Positions 51,601-61,699 of a DNA stretch of 64,000 nucleotides are shown in pieces. The first letter of the stretch is position 1. Every line of letters begins with the position of its first letter. The position numbers and the translations under genes were made by a program. Below the pieces are notes generated by a model, which was given only the letters and a program-made list of their open reading frames with translations, was not told the DNA's origin and did not search any database. Where the stretch lies: contig CM049314.1 of the NCBI GenBank assembly GCA_026874595.1, positions 54,357,812-54,421,811 on the forward strand, written 5' to 3'. This stretch comes from Sipunculus nudus (Eukaryota > Annelida > Sipuncula > Golfingiida > Sipunculidae).

Positions 51601-54238
51601 CTTAGTAAGGGTCCAGTGGACAGGTGGAGGGTGTAGAGGAACAGTCCCCTCATTGACTAGCAAGCTTGCCGCCTTAGTAAGGGTCCAGTGGACAGGTGGA
51701 GGGTCTGGAGGAACAGTCCCCTCATTGACTAGCTGGCATGCCGCATTAGAATGGGTCAAGTGGACAGGTGGAGGGTCTGGAGAAACAGTCCCCTCATTGA
51801 CTAGCTGGCATGCCGCCTTAGTAAGGGGCCAGTGGACAGGTGGAGGGTGTAGAGGAACAGTCCTCTCATTTACAAGCAGGCATGCCGCCTTAGTAAGGGT
51901 CCAGTAGACAGGTGGAGTGTGTGGAGGAACAGTCCCATCATTGACTAGCAGGCATGCCGCCTTAGTAAGGGTCCAGTAGACAGGTGGAGGGTGTGGAGGA
52001 ACAGTCCCCTCATTGACTATCAGGCATGCCGCCTTAGTAAGGGTCCAGTGTACAGGTGGAGGGTGTGGAGGAACAGTCCACTCATTGACTAGCGGGCATT
52101 GCGCCTTAGTAAGGGTCCAGTGGACAGGTGGAGGGTGTGGAGGAACAGTCCCCTCATTGACTAGCAGGCATGCCGCCTTAGTAAGGGTCCAGTGGACAGG
52201 TGGAGGATGTAGAGAAACAGTCCCCTCATTGACTAGCAGGCATGCCGCCTTAGTAAGGGTCCAGTGGACAGGTGGAGGGTGTAGAGGAACAGTCCCCTCA
52301 TTGACTAGCAGCTATGCCGCCTTAGTAAGGGTCCAAAGGACAGGTGGAGGGTGTGGAGGAACAGTCCCATCATTGACTAGCTGGCATGCCGCTTTAGTAA
52401 TGGTCCAGTGGACAGGTGGAGGGTCTGGAGGAACAGTCCCCTCATTGACTAGCTGGCATGCCGCCTTAGTAAGGGTCCAGTGGACAGGAGGAGGATGTGG
52501 AGGAACAGTCCCCTCATTGACTAGCAGGCATGCCGCTTTAGTAATGGTCCAGTGGACAGGTGGAGGGTCTGGAGGAACAGTCCCCTCATTGACTAGCAGG
52601 CATGCCGCCTTCGTAAGGGTCCATGATAGGTGGAGGGTGTAGAGAAACAGTCCCCTCATTGACTAGCAGGCATGCCGCCTTAGTAAGGGTCCAGTGGACA
52701 GGTGGAGGGTGTGGAGGAACAGTCCATTCACTGACTAGCAGGCATGCCGCCTTAGTAAGGGTCCAGTGGACAGGTGGAGGGTGTGGAGGAACAGTCCCAT
52801 CATTGACTAGCAGGCATGCCGCCTTAGTAAGGGTCCATGATAGGTAGAGGGTGTAGAGGAACAGTCCCATCATTGACTAGCAGGCATGCCGCCTTAGTAA
52901 GGGTCCATGATAGGTAGAGGGTGTAGAGGAACAGTCCCCTTATTGACTAGCAGGCATGCCGCTTTAGTAATGGTCCAGTGGACAGGTGGAGGGTCTGGAG
53001 GAACAGTCCCCTCATTGACTAGCTGGCATGCCGCCTTAGTAAGGGTCCAGTGGACAGGTGGAGGGTGTAGAGGAACAGTCCCCTCATTGACTAGCAGCTA
53101 TGCCGCCTTAGTAAGGGTCCAAAGGACAGGTGGAGGGTGTGGAGGAACAGTCCCATCATTGACTAGCTGGCATGCCGCATTAGAATGGGTCAAGTGGACA
53201 GGTGGGGGGTCTGGAGAAACAGTCCCCTCATTGACTAGCTGGCATGCCGCCTTAGTAAGGGGCCAGTGGACAGGTGGAGGGTCTGGAGGAACAGTCCCCT
53301 CATTGACTAGCTGGCATGCCGCATTAGAATGGGTCAAGTGGACAGGTGGAGGGTCTGGAGAAACAGTCCCCTCATTGACTAGCTGGTATGCCGCCTTAGT
53401 AAGGGGCCAGTGGACAGGTGGGGGGTGTAGAGGAACAGTTCCCTCATTGACTAGCAGGCATGCCGCCTTAGTAAGGGTCCATGATAGGTAGAGGGTGTAG
53501 AGGAACAGTCCCCTCATTGACTAGCAGGCATGCCGCCTTAGTAAGGGTCCAGTGAACAGGTGGAGGGTGTGGAGGAACAGTCCACTCATTGACTAGCAGG
53601 CATGCCGCCTTAGTAAGGGTCCAGTGGACAGGTGGAGGGTGTAGAGGAACAGTCCCATCATTGACTAGCGGGCATGCCGCCTTAGTAAGGGTCCAGTGGA
53701 CAGGTGGAGGATGTAGAGGATCAGTCCTCTCATTTACAAGCAGGCATGCCGCCTTAGTAAGGGTCCAGTAGACAGGTGGAGGGTGTGGAGGAACAGTCCA
53801 CTCATTGACTAGCAGGCATGCCGCCTTAGTAAGGGTCCAGTAGACAGGTGGAGGGTGTGGAGGAACAGTCCCCTCATTGACTAGCAGGCATGCCGACTTA
53901 GTAAGGGTCCATGATAGGTGGATGGTGTAGAGGAACAGTCCCCTCATTGCCTAGCAGGCATGCCGCCTTAGTAAGGGTCCAGTGGACAAGTGGAGGGTGT
54001 AGAGGAACAGTCCCCTCATTGACTAGCAGGCATGCCGCCTTAGTAAGGGTCCAGTGGACAGGTGGAGGGTGTGGAAGAACAGTCCCATCATTGACTAGCA
54101 GGCATGCCGCCTTAGTAAGGGTCCAGTGGACAGGTGGAGGGTCTGGAGGAACAGTCCCCTCATTGACTAGCTGGCATGCCGCATTAGAATGGGTCAAGTG
54201 GACAGGTGGAGGATGTAGAGAAACAGTCCCCTCATTGA

Positions 54239-56040
54239 CTAGCAGGCATGCCGCCTTAGTAAGGGTCCAGTGGACAGGTGGAGGGTGTAGAGGATCAGTC
54301 CCCTCATTTACTAGCAGGCATACCGCCTTAGTAAGGATCCAGTGGACAGGTGGAGGGTGTGGAGGAACAGTCCCATCATTGACTAGCTGGCATGCCGCCT
54401 TAGTAAGGGTCCAGTGGACAGGAGGAGGGTGTGGAGGAACAGTCCACTCATTGACTAGCGGCATTGCGCCTTAGTAAGGGTCCAGTGGACAGGTGGGGGG
54501 TGTGGAGGAACAGTCCCCTTATTGACGTGCAGGCATACCGCCTTAGAAAGGATCCAGTGGACAGGTGGAGGGTGTGGAGGAACAGTCCCCTCATTGACTA
54601 GCAGGCATGCCGACTTAGTAAGGGTCCATGATAGGTGGATGGTGTAGAGGAACAGTCCCCTCATTGCCTAGCAGGCATGCCGCCTTAGTAAGGGTCCAGT
54701 GGACAAGTGGAGGGTGTAGAGGAACAGTCCCCTCATTGACTAGCAGGCATGCCGCCTTAGTAAGGGTCCAGTGGACAGGTGGAGGGTGTGGAAGAACAGT
54801 CCCATCATTGACTAGCAGGCATGCCGCCTTAGTAAGGGTCCAGTGGACAGGTGGAGGGTGTAGAGTAACAGTCCCCTCATTGACTAGCAAGCTTGCCGCC
54901 TTAGTAAGGGTCCAGTGGACAGGTGGAGGGTCTGGAGGAACAGTCCCCTCATTGACTAGCAGGCATGCCGCCTTAGTAAGGGTCCAGTGGACAGGTGGAG
55001 GGTGTGGAGGAACAGTCCACTCATTGACTAGCGGGCATTGCGCCTTAGTAAGGGTCCAGTGGACAGGTGGAGGGTCTGGAGGAACAGTCCCCTCATTGAC
55101 TAGCAGGCATGCCGCCTTCGTAAGGGTCCATGATAGGTGGAGAGTGTAGAGAAACAGTCCCCTCATTGACTAGCAGGCATGCCGCCTTAGTAAGGGTCCA
55201 ATAGACAGGTGGAGGGTGTGGAGGAACAGTCCACTCATTGACTAGCAGGCATGCCGCCTTAGTAAGGGTCCAGTGGACAGGTGGAGGGTGGGGAGGAACA
55301 GTTCACTCATTGACTAGCGGGCATTGCGCCTTAGTAAGGGTCCAGTGGACAGGTGGAGGGTGTGGAGGAACAGTCCCCTCATTGACTTGCAGGCATGCCG
55401 CCTTAGTAAGGATCCAGTGGACAGGTGGAGGGTGTGAAGGAACAGTCCCCTCATTGACTAGCAGGCATGCCGCCTTAGTAAGGGTCAAGTGGACAGGTGG
55501 GGGGTGTAGAGGAACAGTCCCCTTATTGACGTGCAGGCATGCCGCCTTAGAAAGGATCCAGTGGACAGGTGGAGGGTGTGGAGGAACAGTCCCCTCATTG
55601 ACTAGCAGGCATGCCGACTTAGTAAGGGTCCATGATAGGTGGATGGTGTAGAGGAACAGTCCCCTCATTGCCTAGCAGGCATGCCGCCTTAGTAAGGGTC
55701 CAGTGGACAAGTGGAGGGTGTAGAGGAACAGTCCCCTCATTGACTAGCAGGCATGCCGCCTTAGTAAGGGTCCAGTGGACAGGTGGAGGGTGTGGAGGAA
55801 CAGTCCCATCATTGACTAGCAGGCATGCCGCCTTAGTAAGGGTCCAGTGGACAGGTGGAGGGTGTAGAGGAACAGTCCCCTCATTGACTAACAAGCTTGC
55901 CGCCTTAGTAAGGGTCCAGTGGACAGGTGGAGGGTCTGGAGGAACAGTCCCCTCATTGACTAGCAGGCATGCCGCCTTAGTAAGGGTCCAGTGGACAGGT
56001 GGAGGGTGTGGAGGAACAGTCCACTCATTGACTAGCGGGC
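54239..56040. repeat. Third copy of block B segment (about 1.8 kb)
   Basis: This stretch corresponds to about 23,980-25,780 at an offset of 30,259 bp. It carries the one-base-short AGCGGCATTGCG unit (near 54,458), GACGTGCAGG units and 70-bp units at 54,628, 55,130 and 55,632. Substitutions accumulate toward its right end, for example GTGTGGAGGAAC near 55,793 where the others have GTGTGGAAGAAC. It is therefore older or less homogenised than the other pairs. Confidence 0.78.
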
Positions 56041-57440
56041 ATTGCGCCTTAGTAAGGGTCCAGTGGACAGGTGGAGGGTGTGGAGGAACAGTCCACTCAT
56101 TGACTAGCGGGCATTGCGCCTTAGTAAGGGTCCAGTGGACAGGTGGAGGGTGTGGAGGAACAGTCCCCTCATTGACTTGCAGGCATGCCGCCTTAGTAAG
56201 GGTCCAGTGTACAGGTGGAGGGTGTGGAGGAACAGTCCACTCATTGACTAGCAGGCATGCCGCCTTAGTAAGGGTCCAGTGGACAGGTGGAGGGTGTAGA
56301 GGAACAGTCCCATCATTGACTAGCAGGCATGCCGCCTTAGTAAGGGTCCAGTGGACAGGTGGAGGGTCTGGAGGAACAGTCCCCTCATTGACTAGCTGGC
56401 ATGCCGCCTTAGTAAGGGTCCAGTGGACAGGGGAAGGATGTGGAGGAACAGTCCCCTCATTGACTAGCAGGCATGCCTCTTTAGTAATGGTCCAGTGGAC
56501 AGGTGGAGGGTCTGGAGGAACAGACCCCTCATTGACTGGCTGGCATGCCGCCTTAGTAAGGGTCCAGTGGACAGGTGGAGGGTGTAGAGGAACAGTCCCC
56601 TCATTGACTAGCAGGCATGCCGCCTTAGTAAGGGTCCAGTGGACAGGTGGAGGGTGTGGAGGAACAGTCCCATCATTGACTAGCAGGCATGCCGCCTTTG
56701 TAAGGGTCCAGTGGACAGGTGGAGGGTGTAGAGGAAAGGTCCCCTCATTGACTAGCAAGCTTGCCGCCTTAGTAAGGGTCCAGTGGACAGGTGGAGGGTG
56801 TAGAGGAACAGTCCCATCATTGACTAGCAGGCATGCCGCCTTAGTAAGGGTCCAGTGGACAGGTGGAGGGTGTGGAGGAACAGTCCCCTCATTGACTAGC
56901 GGGCATGCCGCCTTAGTAAGGGTCCAGTGGACAGGTGGAGGGTGTGGAAGAACAGTCCCATCATTGACTAGCAGGCATGCCGCCTTAGTAAGGGTCCATG
57001 ATAGGTGGAGGGTGTTGAGGAACAGTCCCCTCACTTACTAGCAGGCATGCTGCCTTAGTAAGGGTCCAGTGGACAGGTGGAGGGTGTGGAGGAACAGTCC
57101 CCTCATTGACCACCAGACATGCCGCCTTAGTAAGGGTCCAGTGGACAGGTGGAGGGTGTAGAGGATCAGTCCCCTCATTTACTAGCAGGCATACCGCCTT
57201 AGTAAGGATCCAGTGGACAGGTGGAGGGTGTGGAGGAACAGTCCCATCATTGACTAGCTGGCATGCCGCCTTAGTAAGGGTCCAGTGGACAGGAGGAGGG
57301 TGTGGAGGCACAGTCCACTCATTGACGTGCAGGCATGCCGCCTTAGTAAGGATCCAGTGGACAGGTGGAGGGTGTGGAGGAACAGTCCCATCATTGACTA
57401 GCTGGCATGCCGCCTTAGTAAGGGTCCAGTGGACAGGAGG

Positions 57441-59237
57441 AGGGTGTGGAGGAACAGTCCCCTTATTGACGTGCAGGCATGCCGCCTTAGTAAGGATCCA
57501 GTGGACAGGTGGAGGGTGTGGAGGAACAGTCCCCTCATTGACTAGCAGGCATGCCGCCTTATCAAGGGTCCAGTGGACAGGTGGAGGGTGTGGAGGAACA
57601 GTCCCCTCATTTACTAGCAGGCATGCTGCCTTAGTAAGGGTCCAGTGGACAGGTGAGGAGTGGAGGAACAGTCCCTTCATTTACCAGCAGGCGTGGCGCC
57701 TTAGTAAGGGTCCAGTGGACAGGTGGAGGGTGTGGAGGAACAGTCCCTTCATTGACTAGCGCGCATTGCGCCTTAGTAAGGGTCAAGTGGACAGGTGGAG
57801 GGTGTGGAGGAACAGTCCCTTCATTGACTAGCTGGCATGCTGCCTTAGTAAGGGTCCAGTGGACATGTGGAGGGTGTAAAGGAACAGTCCCATCATTGAC
57901 TAGCGGGCTTGCCGCCTTAGTAAGGGTCCAGTGGACAGGTGGAGGGTGTATAGGAACAGTCCCCTCATTTACTAGCAGGCATGCCGCCTTAGAAAGGGTC
58001 CAGTTGACAGGTGGAGGGAGTGGAGGAACAGTCCCATCATTAACTAGCGGGCATTGCGCCTAAGTAAGGGGCCAGTGGACAGGTGGAGGGTGTGGAGGAA
58101 CAGTTCCTTCATTGACCAGCAGACATGCTGCCTTAGTAAGGGTCCAGTGGACAGGTGGAGGGTGTTGAGGAACAGTCCCCTCACTTACTAGCAGGCATGC
58201 TGCCTTAGTAAGGGTCCAGTGGACAGGTGGAGGGTGTGGAGGAACAGTCCACTCATTGACCAGCAGACATGCCGCCTTAGTAAGGGTCCAGTGGACAGGT
58301 GGAGGGTGTAGAGGATCAGTCCCCTCATTTACTAGCAGGCATGCCGCCTTAGTAAGGGTCCAGTAGACAGGTGGGGGGTGGGGAGGAACAGTCCCCTCAT
58401 TTACTAGCAGGCATGCCGCTTTAGTAATGGTCCAGTGGACAGGTGGAGGGTCTGGAGGAACAGTCCCCTCATTGACTAGCTGGCATGCCGCCTTAGTAAG
58501 GGTCCAGTGGACAGGTGGAGGGTGTGGAGGAACAGTCCCATCATTGACTAGCAGGCATGCCGCCTTAGTAAGGGTCCAGTGGACAGGTGGAGGGTGTGGA
58601 GGAACAGTCCCCTCATTGACTAGCAGGCTTGCCGCCTTAGTAAGGGTCCAGTGGACAGGTGGAGGGTGTGGAGGAACAGTCCCATCATTGACTAGCAGGC
58701 ATGCTGCCTTAGTAAGGGTCCAGTGGACAGGTGGAGGGTGTGGAGGAACAGTCCCATCATTGACTAGCGGGCATTGCGCCTTAGTAAGGGTCCAGTGGAC
58801 AGATGGAGGGTGTGGAGGAACAGTCCCCTCATTGACTAGCAGGCATGCCGCCTTAGTAAGGGTCCAGTGGACAGGTGGAGGGTCTGGAGGAACAGTCCCC
58901 TCATTGACTAGCTGGCATGCTGCCTTAGTAAGGGTCCAGTGGACAGATGGAGGGTATGGAGGAACAGTCCCATCATTGACTAGCAGGCATGCCGCCTTAG
59001 TAAGGATCCAGTGGACAGGTGGAGGGTCTGGAGGAACAGTCCCCTCATTGACTAGCTGGCATGCCGCCTTAGTAAGGGTCCAGTGGACAGGTGGAGGGTG
59101 TGGAGGAACAGTCCCCTCATTGACTAGCAGGCATGCCGCCTTAGTAAGGGTCCAGTGGACAGGTGGAGGGTGTGAAGGAACAGTCCCCTCATTGACTAAC
59201 TGGCATGCCGCCTTAGTAAGGGTCCAGTGGACAGGAG
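57441..59237. repeat. Higher-order block F, copy 1
   Basis: This matches 59,310-61,034 at an offset of 1,869 bp, falling to 1,797 bp after one extra monomer in this copy at about 58,345-58,416 (a unit with CCAGTAGACAGGTGGGGGGTGGGG). Shared rarities are the two-base-short GACAGGTGAGGAGTGG unit (57,650 and 59,519), GCGCGCATTGCG (57,759 and 59,628) and GTCCAGTTGACAGG (58,000 and 59,869). Confidence 0.88.
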
Positions 59238-59309
59238 GAGGGTGTGGAGGCACAGTCCACTCATTGACTAGCGGCATTGCGCCTTAGTAAGGGTGCAGTG
59301 GACAGGTGG

Positions 59310-61034
59310 AGGGTGTGGAGGAACAGTCCCCTTATTGACGTGCAGGCATGCCGCCTTAGTAAGGATCCAGTGGACAGGTGGAGGGTGTGGAGGAACAGTC
59401 CCCTCATTGACTAGCAGGCATGCCGCCTTATCAAGGGTCCAGTGGACAGGTGGAGGGTGTGGAGGAACAGTCCCCTCATTTACTAGCAGGCATGCTGCCT
59501 TAGTAAGGGTCCAGTGGACAGGTGAGGAGTGGAGGAACAGTCCCTTCATTTACCAGCAGGCGTGGCGCCTTAGTAAGGGTCCAGTGGACAGGTGGAGGGT
59601 GTGGAGGAACAGTCCCTTCATTGACTAGCGCGCATTGCGCCTTAGTAAGGGTCAAGTGGACAGGTGGAGGGTGTGGAGGAACAGTCCCTTCGTTGACTAG
59701 CTGGCATGCTGCCTTAGTAAGGGTCCAGTGGACATGTGGAGGGTGTAAAGGAACAGTCCCATCATTGACTAGCGGGCTTGCCGCCTTAGTAAGGGTCCAG
59801 TGGACAGGTGGAGGGTGTATAGGAACAGTCCCCTCATTTACTAGCAGGCATGCCGCCTTAGAAAGGGTCCAGTTGACAGGTGGAGGGAGTGGAGGAACAG
59901 TCCCATCATTAACTAGCGGGCATTGCGCCTAAGTAAGGGGCCAGTGGACAGGTGGAGGGTGTGGAGGAACAGTTCCTTCATTGACCAGCAGACATGCTGC
60001 CTTAGTAAGGGTCCAGTGGACAGGTGGAGGGTGTTGAGGAACAGTCCCCTCACTTACTAGCAGGCATGCTGCCTTAGTAAGGGTCCAGTGGACAGGTGGA
60101 GGGTGTGGAGGAACAGTCCCCTCATTGACCAGCAGACATGCCGCCTTAGTAAGGGTCCAGTGGACAGGTGGAGGGTGTAGAGGATCAGTCCCCTCATTTA
60201 CTAGCAGGCATGCCGCTTTAGTAATGGTCCAGTGGACAGGTGGAGGGTCTGGAGGAACAGTCCCCTCATTGACTAGCTGGCATGCCGCCTTAGTAAGGGT
60301 CCAGTGGACAGGTGGAGGGTGTGGAGGAACAGTCCCATCATTGACTAGCAGGCATGCCGCCTTAGTAAGGGTCCAGTGGACAGGTGGAGGGTGTGGAGGA
60401 ACAGTCCCCTCATTGACTAGCAGGCTTGCCGCCTTAGTAAGGGTCCAGTGGACAGGTGGAGGGTGTGGAGGAACAGTCCCATCATTGACTAGCAGGCATG
60501 CTGCCTTAGTAAGGGTCCAGTGGACAGGTGGAGGGTGTGGAGGAACAGTCCCATCATTGACTAGCGGGCATTGCGCCTTAGTAAGGGTCCAGTGGACAGA
60601 TGGAGGGTGTGGAGGAACAGTCCCCTCATTGACTAGCAGGCATGCCGCCTTAGTAAGGGTCCAGTGGACAGGTGGAGGGTCTGGAGGAACAGTCCCCTCA
60701 TTGACTAGCTGGCATGCTGCCTTAGTAAGAGTCCAGTGGACAGATGGAGGGTATGGAGGAACAGTCCCATCATTGACTAGCAGGCATGCCGCCTTAGTAA
60801 GGATCCAGTGGACAGGTGGAGGGTCTGGAGGAACAGTCCCCTCATTGACTAGCTGGCATGCCGCCTTAGTAAGGGTCCAGTGGACAGGTGGAGGGTGTGG
60901 AGGAACAGTCCCCTCATTGACTAGCAGGCATGCCGCCTTAGTAAGGGTCCAGTGGACAGGTGGAGGGTGTGAAGGAACAGTCCCCTCATTGACTAACTGG
61001 CATGCCGCCTTAGTAAAGGTCCAGTGGACAGGTG
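59310..61034. repeat. Higher-order block F, copy 2
   Basis: Partner of 57,441-59,237, ending about 660 bp from the array boundary. It lacks one monomer present in copy 1 and shows scattered differences, such as CCTTCGTTGAC near 59,690 against CCTTCATTGAC near 57,821, and AAGAGTCC near 60,728 against AAGGGTCC. Beyond 61,034 the units no longer follow copy 1 and become close to consensus. Confidence 0.88.
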
Positions 61035-61699
61035 GAGGGTGTGGAGAAACAGTCCCCTCATTGACTAGCAGGCATGCCGCCTTAGTAAGGGTCCAGTGGA
61101 CAGGTGGAGGGTGTGGAGGAACAGTCCACTCATTGACTAGCAGGCATGCCGCCTTAGTAAGGGTCCAGTGGACAGGTGGAGGGTGTGGAGGAACAGTCCC
61201 CTCATTGACTAGCTGGCATGCCGCCTTAGTAAGGGTCCAGTGGACAGGTGGAGGGTGTGGAGGAACAGTCCCCTCATTGACTAGCAGGCTTGCCGCCTTA
61301 GTAAGGGTCCAGTGGACAGGTGGAGGGTGTGGAGGAACATTTCCCTCATTGACTAGCAGGCATGCCGCCTTAGTAAGGGTCCAGTGGACAGGTGGAGGGT
61401 GTGGAGAAACAGTCCCCTCATTGACTAGCAGGCATGCCGCCTTAGTAAGGGTCCAGTGGACAGGTGGAGGGTGTGGAGGAACATTTCCCTCATTGACTAG
61501 CAGGCATGCCGCCTTAGTAAGGGTCCAGTGGACAGGTGGAGGGTGTGGAGGAACATTTCCCTCATTGACTAGCTGGCATGCCGCCTTAGTAAGGGTCCAG
61601 TGGACAGGTGGAGGGTGTGGAGGAACATTTCCCTCATTGACTAGCAGGCATGCCGCCTTAGTAAGGGCCCAGATGACAGGTGGATGGTGTGGAGGAACA

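Larger units (their letters stand above)
383..57007. repeat. 70-bp unit type carrying a 2-bp deletion, 90 dispersed copies
   Basis: These units read GTCCATGATAGG where others read GTCCAGTGGACAGG, making them 70 bp long. The ATG of this word lies at 383, 741, 1963, 2249, 3831, 5772, 5985, 7135, 8860, 9073, 10438, 10867, 11369, 15110, 15324, 15970, 16040, 16614, 17044, 18841, 19343, 19845, 20347, 20920, 21926, 22716, 24369, 24871, 25373, 25875, 26017, 26231, 26301, 26875, 27305, 28310, 28740, 29458, 29888, 30390, 30532, 31034, 31464, 32541, 32971, 33689, 34911, 35125, 35195, 35265, 35479, 35909, 36627, 37849, 38063, 38133, 38203, 38705, 39135, 40212, 40426, 40928, 41358, 42076, 42290, 43440, 43510, 43580, 44082, 44512, 45589, 45803, 46305, 46735, 47453, 47883, 48601, 48815, 49533, 49747, 50681, 52623, 52837, 52907, 53481, 53911, 54628, 55130, 55632 and 56998. 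None lies between 11,369 and 15,110 or after 56,998. Each copy shifts the reading frame on both strands. Confidence 0.93.
1..61699. repeat. 72-bp tandem satellite/minisatellite array, about 860 units
   Basis: The same unit of about 72 bp repeats head to tail without interruption from base 1 to a sharp end at 61,699. Words found in most units, in order, are GACTAGC, GGCATGCC, CTTAGTAAGG, GTCCAGTGGAC, GGTGGAGGGTGTGGAGG and ACAGTCCCCTCATT. The unit is about 58% GC (42 of 72 in a typical copy), against an AT-rich flank. Recurrent variants include GTGTAGAG, GTGTGGAG or GTCTGGAG, and CCCCTCATT, CCCATCATT or CCACTCATT. Rare 1-bp and 2-bp deletions break the register. The array continues past the left edge of the window. 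No orientation change was seen. Whether it is centromeric, subtelomeric or interstitial cannot be told from this window. Confidence 0.98.
57008..61699. repeat. Edge zone of the array without 70-bp units
   Basis: After 56,998 no unit carries GTCCATGATAGG. New variants become common: CATGCTGCC, GACCAGCAGACATG, TTTACTAGCAGG and, only in the last 370 bases, four units with GGAACATTTCCCTC (about 61,338, 61,482, 61,554 and 61,626). The final unit, about 61,640-61,699, is the most changed (GGGCCCAGATGACAGG and GGTGGATGG). Private variants at an array margin are a known pattern for satellites where exchange is less frequent; applying that here is inference. Confidence 0.85.

Noticed and set aside
1-61699. 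CRISPR array
   Set aside because: There is no alternation of a short constant repeat with unique spacers; the whole 72-bp unit repeats and its variable sites are recurrent single-base variants. No cas gene is present.
1-61699. Centromeric CENP-B-box satellite
   Set aside because: I looked for a CENP-B-box-like word (TTCG followed by CGGG) in the standard unit and saw none. Higher-order structure alone does not prove centromere identity.
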